Positions 8,681-17,900 of a DNA stretch of 64,000 nt are shown here, in pieces. The stretch's first letter is position 1. Every line of letters starts with the position of its first letter. The notes under the pieces were generated by a model. It searched no databases and had not been told where the DNA came from. It saw nothing but the letters and a program-made list of their open reading frames with translations. The stretch is from an uncultured Prevotellaceae bacterium. GTDB taxonomy: Bacteria > Bacteroidota > Bacteroidia > Bacteroidales > Bacteroidaceae. Made by a program: the position numbers and the translations under genes. The stretch is from contig CACXIP010000008.1 of the NCBI GenBank assembly GCA_902767775.1, positions 78,223-142,222 of the forward strand, in the 5' to 3' direction.

Positions 8681-9802
8681 TTATTTTTTCAATAGACGAT
8701 AGTATTCTGCGGCGCCGAGAAGAAAACAACCGAGACCATAGTCCTCGAAATCGGGTACCTTGGTGTAGGTGACGGGCTGACCTGCCGAGGGGTCCTTGCC
8801 TGTACCCTGCACATAACCCAGAAAACCGTCGGGATGCAGGCAGTCGCGCACCATTGCGTTCCATGCGCGGTCGCAGGCATCTTGGTATTTCTTTGCCTTG
8901 AGGATTTTGTTGTTGATGCCCCAACTCATGCCATAGAGGAACAGAGCCGTACCGGTGAGTTCCTTGCCCCCATAAGTGACGGGTGAGACGAGTGAGGGAT
9001 TCCACAGTCCGTCCTCACGCTGGCATTTCAGCAATGCCTCGCTCATGAGGATGAAGTCTTTCTTCAGTCGCTTGTAGTATTTGTCTTTTTTGCCGATGTC
9101 GCTCATCACCCTCACCAGTGCGGCATACACCCATCCGCTGCCACGGCTCCAGTAGCAGTTCTGTCCGTCGCTCTCCTTGTAGGGAGGTACATAGTCGGCA
9201 TCTCGCCACCACAGACCCTCGGCGGTGTTGAACAATCCACCGCCACAGGTGTCACGGCTCCATGTGTACATCTTCATGGCATGGTCGAGGTAGCGGCGCT
9301 CGCCAGTGGCCTTGTAGAAATGGCTGTAGACGGGCATCGCCATCTGGATGGCGTCAATCCAAGTCCAGTAGCCCAACTTTCCTGATGCCATCTGGAGGTC
9401 GAGGTTCTCACGCACATGAGCAATCATGCGTGCATCGTGTGTCATCATATACCGCTCCAGATAGGTCTGCGCACAGCATTGGTCGTCGGCGTCGGTGGTC
9501 TTCACACCATTGCGCGGTGTCCACTCATGGAAGTTGGCCCATCGGTCGGTGTAGTCGATATAGGCAGGGTTGTTGTCAATCCCATATAGTGCCATGAGAC
9601 CTTCGTAATACACCGCGCGTGTCCAAAGGCTGCTTGGGCGGATGCGCTTGACATTTGTCGGCACTGTGGGGTCGGCATACTTGGTCATGAAATACTTGTT
9701 GGCAAGTTGGGCGGCTGCCAGCACGTCATTGGCGTTGGTTTGCTGGGCGGAGGCACCTACTGTGAGTAGGACCATGGCCATGAGGAGAATAACTTTTTTC
9801 AT
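8681..9802 (-). CDS. GH105 unsaturated glucuronyl/galacturonyl hydrolase, secreted (first copy)
   Basis: A 373-residue (alpha/alpha)6 barrel enzyme of the YteR/GH105 type. It removes the 4,5-unsaturated uronic acid left by polysaccharide lyases, for example on rhamnogalacturonan oligomers. The Met at 9802 was chosen because it starts a clear signal peptide (MKKVILLMAMVLLTVGASAQ); a longer in-frame ORF to 9922 would put 40 unlikely residues before it. Visible motifs are DADDQC at 104-109 and the aromatic WSRGSGW block. A TATTTTTG box lies 20 bp upstream of the start and an operator-like site 60 bp upstream. The exact substrate is not fixed by sequence. Confidence 0.88.
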   Translation of the reverse strand: MKKVILLMAMVLLTVGASAQQTNANDVLAAAQLANKYFMTKYADPTVPTNVKRIRPSSLWTRAVYYEGLMALYGIDNNPAYIDYTDRWANFHEWTPRNGVKTTDADDQCCAQTYLERYMMTHDARMIAHVRENLDLQMASGKLGYWTWIDAIQMAMPVYSHFYKATGERRYLDHAMKMYTWSRDTCGGGLFNTAEGLWWRDADYVPPYKESDGQNCYWSRGSGWVYAALVRVMSDIGKKDKYYKRLKKDFILMSEALLKCQREDGLWNPSLVSPVTYGGKELTGTALFLYGMSWGINNKILKAKKYQDACDRAWNAMVRDCLHPDGFLGYVQGTGKDPSAGQPVTYTKVPDFEDYGLGCFLLGAAEYYRLLKK

Positions 9803-9821
9803 AAGATGAATCTTGTTTTTG

Positions 9822-9885
9822 CAAAAATACGGTAAATAAAGAGACAGATATGTAGTTGAATCGTCCATTTTATCGGTATTTTTGT
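9822..9885 (-). promoter_or_regulatory. Promoter and operator-like site of GH105 gene
   Basis: On the minus strand a -7 box TATTTTTG (9822-9829) lies 20 bp before the start codon. Further upstream, at 9862-9885, is a 24-bp site whose plus-strand core is CCATTTTATCGGTATTTTTG. The same site, with one difference in 24 bases, occurs at 14916-14939, also exactly 60 bp upstream of a minus-strand start. Likely binding site of the locus regulator. Confidence 0.7.
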
Positions 9886-9918
9886 ATGAAATCATGATGA
9901 GGGATGGTTTTTTGGCTG

Positions 9919-12702
9919 TCATTGAGGGCTGATGATATCATCGTAGCGCATCAGGTAGGTGTCATACTGTGTCTCGAACGGGTGGAAGGGAGCCGGTACC
10001 GTTTTGGGGTTGGCGAAGAGGTTGCGCAGCAACTCTGGGATGCCGTTGGCATTGATGCGGTAGAGATAGCAGTCGCCGCTCACACTTCCGATTTGGTTGG
10101 CGATGACAGGGAAGGCTGTTCTGGAGAACTTCGGTCCTTGTCCTGAGACAGCGGCGTTGCAACTCACGACAATGCCACGGTCGGTCTGCTCAAAACTGAT
10201 GTTGCCCTGGTGGCAGAATATCAGCAGTCCGTTGCCCTCGCTGTCGGTCAGCAATGCGGCATCCACCCCCATCCTGTTGCCCTCGAAGTAGAGGTCGTCT
10301 TTATGCAGCGCCCAGAATCCGTATCGTCCGGCACGGAAGCGTCCGGGGTAGGTGGGCATCAAGCCATTGCCTATCCACTGCACACGGTCGATATTGCTGT
10401 CGAGCAGGAAGGCTATACCCAATTCCGACAGGAAGGTGTCGGTCGTGTCGGGGGTAAGGATGAAGGATAGGTGTGTGGCAGCTCCTGTGGGCTCGCTTTT
10501 TATCTGGGTGGCGATGTTTCCTGCCGACCTGCCATCAGCTGATGGTTGCAGCAGGTAGCGCTCCAACCGCTTGTCTCCCACTTTGAGGCGTTCAGCCATC
10601 GTAGCTTTTCTGCCGGCACGCACCAGAATGCCGCTTTGCATCACTGCCATCGGGTCGGCATCTACCTTTGGCAGTTGGGCAAGGAGCCGTGTGGTTAGGT
10701 CGGAGGGGTTGACGGGTATCGCCTGATGCAGGAACGTCCTTCCTTGGGCATCGGAAACCTCGAGGTGCAGCAGACTGATGTGGTTGGGATTGGGCTGTTG
10801 TGGCAGCGACAATTCGTATTCAGTTGTCTGATGCGGTTTGCAGAATGGTGAGAAGGCTCCTTGTGCGATGGTGTCGCGGTCTTCGGTGAAAGTCCACCGG
10901 AAGGTGACATGGTCTTTGAGGTTGAGGAAATCGAAGCGGTTGGCTACATGCATTCGCAGGCATGCGTTGTCTGTCATCAAGATGCTGTCGGTGACGAAAG
11001 CCTGGGCATAGTTGTGCTGCAGTTCATAATAATTGGGCAGCGGGGTGCGGTCGGCATAGAGTAAGCCGTCGGTGCCCTTGTTGCCATACATCTCGAAACC
11101 ACCCTCAGAACTTGTGTAGACCTTCTCCTCATAGCCGTATCTGTTGTTGAGGTGCTGTCGGAAGGGCATGCCCTGGTCGGCCCATTCCCACACCGAACCG
11201 CCAGCGATGCATGGTGTGCGCTCGATGATTTCCCACTGTCGGTCATGGTCCTCCAGCGAGATGCCGAGGGTATGGCAATACTCCGTAAAGATGACAGGAC
11301 GGTCGGCATTTTGGTAGAAACCTGCTATTTGGGAGGTGGTGGGATAGTGTGGAGCGTAGATATCCGCCACTTTTGGAAAATCGTAGTTGAACTTCCGGAA
11401 ATAGGAACCAACTTGTGGATAGCAGATGGGCCGTGAGGGGTCGAGTTCGTGTTTCACATATTCACCGAGTTTTTGGCAGATATCGGTCAGTGGGTTCTCG
11501 TTGCCGAGGCTCCAGATGAGCACAGAGGGATGGTTCTTGTCGCGTTGGATGGTGGCCTGTGCCCGCCTCCGCAAGACAGGATAGAACTCTTCTCTGCTCA
11601 GATTCTTGTCACCGTAGCCAAAGGGTACCTCATCGATGATGTAGAAGCCTAAGGAGTCGGCCAGTTCATAGAAACGTGGTTCGCGGGGATAGTGCGACGT
11701 GCGGATGTAGTTGACCGAGGCCTCCTTCATTAGGCGCATGTCCTTCAGCGTCATTTCATCACTGATGACCTTCACCGTTTTGGGGTCGGTGGCATGGCTT
11801 GTCACGCCCCTCAGTTTGATAGGCTGTCCGTTGAGTTTCAAAATGTTGCCGTCGATGGTGAGCTCGCGGAAGCCGAATTTGTGTTCAAAGGTTTGGATGA
11901 CCTTGCCTTTTTTCAGGAGTTTGGTGCGCAGTGTGTAGAGATAGGGTGTCTCTGCTGTCCAAAGATGGGGGTTCTCCACCTTGTTGCTTCCCACTAAGCT
12001 ACCATGGGCATCGAGAATTTCATGAACCACTGATGTTGTCTTGTCGGCATGGGCAATTTCTGTGTCGATGATGACCTCCCCTGTGTTGCGGGTGTGTATC
12101 GTGAGGTCTTTCAGATGGGTGGGCGGCACGGCGAAGAGGGTGACGTCGCGGAAAATACCGCAGGGAGCCCAGTCGTCGTTATAGTCGAAGTCGCTGCCAC
12201 TGAACTGTGTGATGACACGCATTTGGAGTTCCTGACGGGTCGTTTTCCTATGTATGCAGTCGGTGATGTCGAAGATGGCGGTGTTGTATCCTGAGCGCCA
12301 TGAGCCTGCCTCATGGCCGTTGACCCATAGGTCGTAGCCATAGAGTACCCCATCGAAGCGGAGAAGGATGTGCATGCCCTTCCATGCCTCAGGGATGATG
12401 AATGAGGTGTGGTAATAGCCCGTCAGCGGGCGCGCACTGTCGTAGTTGGGCTGTGCGAAGCCATAGGTCTCCCAACAGCCAGGTACAGGGATGGTGCCCC
12501 ATGTGGCATCTACGGTGGGGATAGCGGTATTGGTGTTGTCGATGCCCTCAACGACCTTTAGGTCCCATTCGCCGTTGAGGCTTCGTTTCATGGTGGAATC
12601 GGTCACCGGCAGGGTGCCTTGGAAGGCATCCTGTGCTGTCGCACCGACAAAAGATGAAAGGTAAATGATGACGGCTAAACTCAGCAGACGCACTATCTTC
12701 AT
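9919..12702 (-). CDS. GH2 family beta-glycosidase, secreted
   Basis: A 927-residue protein with a signal peptide (about 1-23). It has the GH2 order: sugar-binding jelly-roll (about 30-195), Ig-like domain (about 195-290), TIM barrel (about 290-580), then beta-rich C-terminal domains. The acid/base is Glu402 in WSLGNENP and the nucleophile Glu474 in IFTEYCH. GH2 enzymes include beta-galactosidases, glucuronidases and others. The C-terminal part resembles the beta-galactosidase small-chain domain, so a galactosidase is slightly favoured. The start is 9 bases after the stop of the DUF362 gene, so the two form an operon. Confidence 0.88.
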   Translation of the reverse strand: MKIVRLLSLAVIIYLSSFVGATAQDAFQGTLPVTDSTMKRSLNGEWDLKVVEGIDNTNTAIPTVDATWGTIPVPGCWETYGFAQPNYDSARPLTGYYHTSFIIPEAWKGMHILLRFDGVLYGYDLWVNGHEAGSWRSGYNTAIFDITDCIHRKTTRQELQMRVITQFSGSDFDYNDDWAPCGIFRDVTLFAVPPTHLKDLTIHTRNTGEVIIDTEIAHADKTTSVVHEILDAHGSLVGSNKVENPHLWTAETPYLYTLRTKLLKKGKVIQTFEHKFGFRELTIDGNILKLNGQPIKLRGVTSHATDPKTVKVISDEMTLKDMRLMKEASVNYIRTSHYPREPRFYELADSLGFYIIDEVPFGYGDKNLSREEFYPVLRRRAQATIQRDKNHPSVLIWSLGNENPLTDICQKLGEYVKHELDPSRPICYPQVGSYFRKFNYDFPKVADIYAPHYPTTSQIAGFYQNADRPVIFTEYCHTLGISLEDHDRQWEIIERTPCIAGGSVWEWADQGMPFRQHLNNRYGYEEKVYTSSEGGFEMYGNKGTDGLLYADRTPLPNYYELQHNYAQAFVTDSILMTDNACLRMHVANRFDFLNLKDHVTFRWTFTEDRDTIAQGAFSPFCKPHQTTEYELSLPQQPNPNHISLLHLEVSDAQGRTFLHQAIPVNPSDLTTRLLAQLPKVDADPMAVMQSGILVRAGRKATMAERLKVGDKRLERYLLQPSADGRSAGNIATQIKSEPTGAATHLSFILTPDTTDTFLSELGIAFLLDSNIDRVQWIGNGLMPTYPGRFRAGRYGFWALHKDDLYFEGNRMGVDAALLTDSEGNGLLIFCHQGNISFEQTDRGIVVSCNAAVSGQGPKFSRTAFPVIANQIGSVSGDCYLYRINANGIPELLRNLFANPKTVPAPFHPFETQYDTYLMRYDDIISPQ

Positions 12703-12711
12703 AACAAATAC

Positions 12712-14856
12712 TCAATCTTCAATTTTCTTGTATATCAGTTCAATTTTGGTGTATTTCCTTTCCTTTTGGTTGTTCCAGTGCTCAAACAGTCCGAGTGGTT
12801 GTGTCAGCGGCTTTCCATCCTGCTTATAAACCGTTCCGCTGGGTGTGTTGGGTATGCTGGCCGCCTCGCGCAGGTATTCGTCACAGTAGTTGAGGCTGCC
12901 GAACTCAGGCCACTCGCTGATGAGGATATCCATGGCGACGGCATCGCAGGCCAGTTCGTCCTGTGACACGATGAGCGAGCATGCCCAGTCGCCGTCGAAG
13001 GGCGCTTTCTGCCATTTGGGAGCAGGAGGACCGTTGACATCGCGCGAACCGTATGTGCCATCTATCAAGAATAGCAGCGCCTTCTGCCCCATGTCCTTAT
13101 GTGCAATCCAGTCGACGAAAGTCTTATAACCAGGTTTTCCATGTCGTTTATCCTGACTTATATTGTTGTGTGCGTTTTGTCGCCAGAGCAGGTTGATGTC
13201 CGTTGCTCCATACCAGTTTTTGGCAGTCAGGGTTACACCAGGACCCGAGTGGGTCTTCAGCAGGGCAGAGTTGATGAGGTAGTCGGCATCGACAATGCAT
13301 TTGGCCAATCCTCTCGCCATTTTGCCGTTTTCTGTGGAGTAGGTGATTTGCTCTGGGTAGTAATCACATTTCTCGCGTCCGTCGCCACCGATGTTGTCGA
13401 TGAATCTTACACCGGGAAATTCCCTGTGCACCTTGTCGTAGATGCTGTCGGTGATGGCACGACTGGGTTCACAAAGCACGATGTCCTGTTGGCGGACACC
13501 GCCGTCGCGCACCATCGACCTGACGAGGGCGAGGGTGGTGAAGGGCGAGGAGTTGAGTTCGATGGTGTCGCGGTGGGTGATGGCATTGTTGATATTGAGT
13601 TTCACGGCAATCATCTCTCCTTTCTTATACCCTCTGTTGCCACGCTGGTGGGTTTTGTTGAAGTGGCGGAAGAGAGCTTTCCATGCTTTCTTCGCCGTTG
13701 GTTCGCCGGACAGTTGCTTGATGGCCTCGGTTATCATGGCATCGGCCTTCTGCTGGTCGTTCCAGCGGTCTTCCACCCACAGTCCGGTACGGCCGTCCCA
13801 TTTGGCGACACCAGGACTGTGTATCCATGCCACACGTCCGGGATGGATGCCGCGCCCAATGCCAATGGGCTCGTTGGGACCGACGAAAAGTCGGGGATAT
13901 TGGGGGTTGAACTCACCGAAGAACAGCCGGTCGCGGTTGACGGCCTCGCTGAGCAATTGGATAGTGGTGGAAGGACCGAGGTCGGGCGACTTCCATGACT
14001 TGAGTTGCCACACCACCTTCCCTTGGTTGTCTACCTCAATGGCCTGCACGGGAGCATGGGCGGTGTCCATCGGTTCCTTGTTCCATTCATTATACCAGTT
14101 GTTGATGAGGTGATGGCCGTCCTTCAGGCGGACGGTCTTCTGAGGTTGTGTCACCCCATTGTCGTTGGTGTTGAGTTCCCACACCGTTTCTCCCATGCGG
14201 GTAATCTCCTGTATCTTGCCTTTGCGGCCCGTGATGAGTAGGTTGCCCTTGGGCAGTTCCTGCACCGACCAGGGCAGAAAACCATCCCAATGGTCAACTT
14301 CCTTACCATTGCTGTTGTACTCATGGATGCAGCCCAGTGCCATGTTGGCGATGAGCAGCGTACCCCGTGAGGTGAGACGTGCGTTGCGGAACTGTCCGTG
14401 TACCGACCCTTTTTCCGAGATGGGCAATGGGAACTCCCTGACGATGTTTGTGGATGGGATTTCCATCACCACCGCCTTGGCGGGACGGCCGTTTTGCACA
14501 AACACCACATGGTGGCGCCCGATGGGTTGGATGGTGTGTATCTCCGTTCCCTCCGGAGCGGCATAACTCCACAGCGTCTGTCCATCCTGTGTCACTTCAG
14601 CGATGCCATACTGATGTGCCACGAGGATATGCCCGTCGGTCATGAGAACCGCATCACTGATTTCGCCACGCCCCAACTTGTCGTTGTAGCTCCAGGCTAC
14701 ATAGCCGTCTTTGACGATAAACATCCTGCGCTGCTTGCTCTGTCCGGCATAAAAGAAGTCATGGCGGGCAAGGTTTTCATCCACTTCCTGCGCCGATATT
14801 TCATCAGTGGTGAGAAAGGCCATGACCAATAATAGTAGAAATGATAGTCTGTTCAT
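12712..14856 (-). CDS. Secreted fusion of a beta-propeller domain to a DUF362 domain
   Basis: A 714-residue protein. The Met at 14856 starts a signal peptide (MNRLSFLLLLVMAFLTTDEISAQ); an in-frame extension to 14949 would cross the operator and is rejected. Residues about 25-360 are PQQ/WD-like repeats, with recurring motifs such as GQTLWSY, GKEVDHWDG, GETVWEL and GKVVWQL. From about 385 on there is a DUF362-like domain with VKLNIN, a LCEPSRAITDSIYDKV block, and a late block containing INSALLKTHSGPGVTLTAKNW. DUF362 has no settled function. The fusion sits in an operon with GH2, which suggests a role in glycan or uronate handling. Confidence 0.75.
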   Translation of the reverse strand: MNRLSFLLLLVMAFLTTDEISAQEVDENLARHDFFYAGQSKQRRMFIVKDGYVAWSYNDKLGRGEISDAVLMTDGHILVAHQYGIAEVTQDGQTLWSYAAPEGTEIHTIQPIGRHHVVFVQNGRPAKAVVMEIPSTNIVREFPLPISEKGSVHGQFRNARLTSRGTLLIANMALGCIHEYNSNGKEVDHWDGFLPWSVQELPKGNLLITGRKGKIQEITRMGETVWELNTNDNGVTQPQKTVRLKDGHHLINNWYNEWNKEPMDTAHAPVQAIEVDNQGKVVWQLKSWKSPDLGPSTTIQLLSEAVNRDRLFFGEFNPQYPRLFVGPNEPIGIGRGIHPGRVAWIHSPGVAKWDGRTGLWVEDRWNDQQKADAMITEAIKQLSGEPTAKKAWKALFRHFNKTHQRGNRGYKKGEMIAVKLNINNAITHRDTIELNSSPFTTLALVRSMVRDGGVRQQDIVLCEPSRAITDSIYDKVHREFPGVRFIDNIGGDGREKCDYYPEQITYSTENGKMARGLAKCIVDADYLINSALLKTHSGPGVTLTAKNWYGATDINLLWRQNAHNNISQDKRHGKPGYKTFVDWIAHKDMGQKALLFLIDGTYGSRDVNGPPAPKWQKAPFDGDWACSLIVSQDELACDAVAMDILISEWPEFGSLNYCDEYLREAASIPNTPSGTVYKQDGKPLTQPLGLFEHWNNQKERKYTKIELIYKKIED

Positions 14857-14876
14857 AGAATTATGCTTTGTTATGG

Positions 14877-14957
14877 CAAAGATGGAGATAAAAGGCGTTT
14901 GCAACCTTGATAAAACGTCCATTTTATTGGTATTTTTGTCTAAAATCACTATTTTTG
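14877..14957. promoter_or_regulatory. Divergent control region of DUF362-GH2 operon and the hybrid regulator gene
   Basis: Minus strand: CATCTTTG (14877-14884) lies 21 bp before the DUF362 start, and the shared operator-like site is at 14916-14939 (core CCATTTTATTGGTATTTTTG). Plus strand: TATTTTTG (14950-14957) lies 26 bp before the regulator ATG. The operator falls where the -33 element of the regulator promoter would lie, so autoregulation is plausible. Confidence 0.65.
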
Positions 14958-14982
14958 CACACCATACCTATCTGAAACGACA

Positions 14983-17900
14983 ATGAAGAGACTTTTTACC
15001 GTCGCCTTATGCCTGGTGGCATTGGGCGCATGGTGCCAGATACCGCTTAAGTCGCATACTCTCGACACCGATGACGGACTTCCCAGCAACTACATCATCA
15101 ATATGGTGCAGGACCCGCAGGGATATGTGTGGATGGCCACATCCGACGGTCTGTGCCGCTATGACGGTTACTCCTTTGACATCCACAAGCACACCACCGA
15201 CAGCAACGACTCGCTGCTGCTGAGCAACCGTGTGCGCGAACTCCACCAGAATCCCAACGGACTGCTCTTCGTGCGCCTGCAAGGAGAGCAATATAGCTGT
15301 TATGATACCAACAGCAAGCGTTTCATCCCCTTCATTCCTGATGGGAAGAATCACCGCAACTACTGCGACTGCGCTTTCATGCCCGACAGTACCACATGGT
15401 TGTGGTATGACTACTCGGGGTGCATCGAGGTGACCTATCGTAATGGGAAGGTGGAGAGCCGCGAGTATAACAAAGAGAACGGACAGCTTCGTTCCAACAA
15501 CGTGAATTTCGTGGATGCTGACAGTAGGGGACGTATTTGGGTGGGTACCCAGGAAGGACTGTATCTGAAGAAAGACGGACGACTGAGGCTTGCTGAGGGC
15601 AAAACAGGTTTTGTAGCGGTGGCTGAAGTGAGGGGTGTCACCTATTTTGCCACCACCGACCACCGCATCATGCATGTCGGCGACGAGGCTGTACTTACAA
15701 CCGATGTGGATGTCTGGCCAGGATGGGCTGCCGGCAACCGTGTGCGTGGACTTGTGCCGCTTGGCGACCAACTGCTTGTCATCACCGACCGCACCACCTA
15801 CAGTTATGACACCAAACGGCATCAGGTAGGTCTTGGCAGCGTGCAGATACCTGGTGGCACGGTGAGCCGCGACAACACCGGACGTTATTATGTGATGGAC
15901 CGTTCGGTCGTCATCCATTACTTCGACACACAGCGCGGTGAGACCTACACCTTCCCCGTCCTCGACGGAAAGTTGCTCAGCAAGAGAGGCGTCAGTCCGT
16001 GCAACGTGCTCACCGACCACAACGGCAATATCTGGATTTCCACTCTTGGCAACGGCCTCTTTGTCTTCGACCCCACCACGCACACCCTTGAGCACCACTC
16101 GCCCAAGATGAGCGTTAAGTCACCCATACAGACCGACTATCTCTATGGCATGATGGCCGACCGGTCGGGCAACATTTGGCTTTCGCAGGAGAATATGGGC
16201 ATCAGCGTGGTGACCGCCATGCCCAAGAGCGTGAGGCGGCTCACCGCCACCAACAGCCTGTCGCCCGACTATGCCAATCTCTTCAGGTCGCTGCACCAGA
16301 CTGCCGACGGCAGGGTGTGGGCGGGCAACTTCACTGGCGGTTCATTCCTCCTTAACGGCGGCACGCTGCAGCCCGCTCAATTGAGCATCAACGACGACCT
16401 CCTGTCTATCTGTATCGACAGCAAGGGACACCGGTGGGTGGGAACACGCAGCAACGGTGTCTATGTGGATGGTCGCCAATATGCCAACAATACGGGCGAT
16501 GCCTCGTCGCTCCCCCACGGAAAGGTGTTCGACATCCTATGTGACAAAAAAGGTCGTGTGTGGGTGGGCGTAAACATGGGAGCGCTATGCCTCGCCATGC
16601 CACAGGCCGACGGTTCCTATCGATTCCAGCGCTTTCTCGAAGACCAACCGCTCATGCGCAACATCACCGTGCTCATCCAAACCAAGGCAGGACATATCTT
16701 CGCGGGCTGCGGCAACGGCATCGTTGTATTCGACCCAGAGCAAATCATCCGTGACCCCAAGGCATACCATTACTATACGGCAGACAACAGCAGTCTGGGG
16801 TATTTCGAGATACGCGACCTTTTTGAGGACAAGGATGGAAAGGTGTGGCTTGCCTCCGCAGGCGGTGGACTCTACCGTGTGGACAACCCTGCCGATGTGG
16901 GGCATCTCTCCTTTGAGCGCTTTACCACCGACCAGGGACTGGCCGACAACACCGTCAACAGCATCATAGCGGACAAAAAGGGAAAACTGTGGATAGGCAC
17001 GCACTACGGCCTGTCGAGGCTTGACACCCAGTCGATGCGCTTCTCCACCTATTACCTTTCAGCCGACAAACTAGGCGATGTATACAGTGAAAACTCATCG
17101 TGCCTGTTGGCTGACGGAACTCTTGTCTTCGGCACCAACAACGGAGTAGTGTGTTTCTGTCCCGACCAAGTACAGCCCCATCAGGTGGGAGACAGCCATC
17201 TCGCCATCACCAGTCTGCTCATCAACGGCACACCCTACCGCGAGGGGGATGCAGAAGGGCGGCTCAGACTCTCCCACCGGCAGAACTCGCTCACCTTCCG
17301 TTTCTCCGACCTTGACTTCGGCTATCCCCATAATACGGAGTATGTCTATTGGCTCGAGGGAGCCGACAGGGGATGGAGCCAACCGACACGCCAGAACGAG
17401 GCGGTATACAAAGACCTTCAACCTGGTTCCTACGTCTTTCATGTGCGTCGCGCCGATGACCAGAAGGAAGTCGTGATGCGGGTGCTCATCCGTCAGCCAT
17501 GGTGGAATACTTGGTGGGCATGGCTCATCTACCTCACCCTCATCGGAGCACTCGCTTGGTATGTCATCCGTCTGCTGCTCATCACCTATTCAATGCGCAA
17601 CCGCATCAGGATGGACAAGGAGATATCCGACTTCAAGCATCGATTCTTCATGGATGTGAGCCATGAGTTTCGCACACCGCTCACCCTCATTGTGGGGTCG
17701 ATGGAGCGCATCAGGAAAGCCGGCGACATGCCGGCAGCCATCCGGCAGCCCATTGCCAATATGGGAAGGAGTACCGATCGCCTCAAGCGGTTGGTCAACC
17801 AGCTATTGGAGTTCGACAAACACCAGCATGGCAAACTCTCTCTGCGCCTGCAACAGACCGATGTGGTGAAATTGCTGAGGGATATCACCATGGGATTTGG

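Noticed and set aside
9803-9922. N-terminal extension of the GH105 gene to 9922
   Set aside because: It would precede a clear signal peptide and cover the promoter and operator; the Met at 9802 is preferred.
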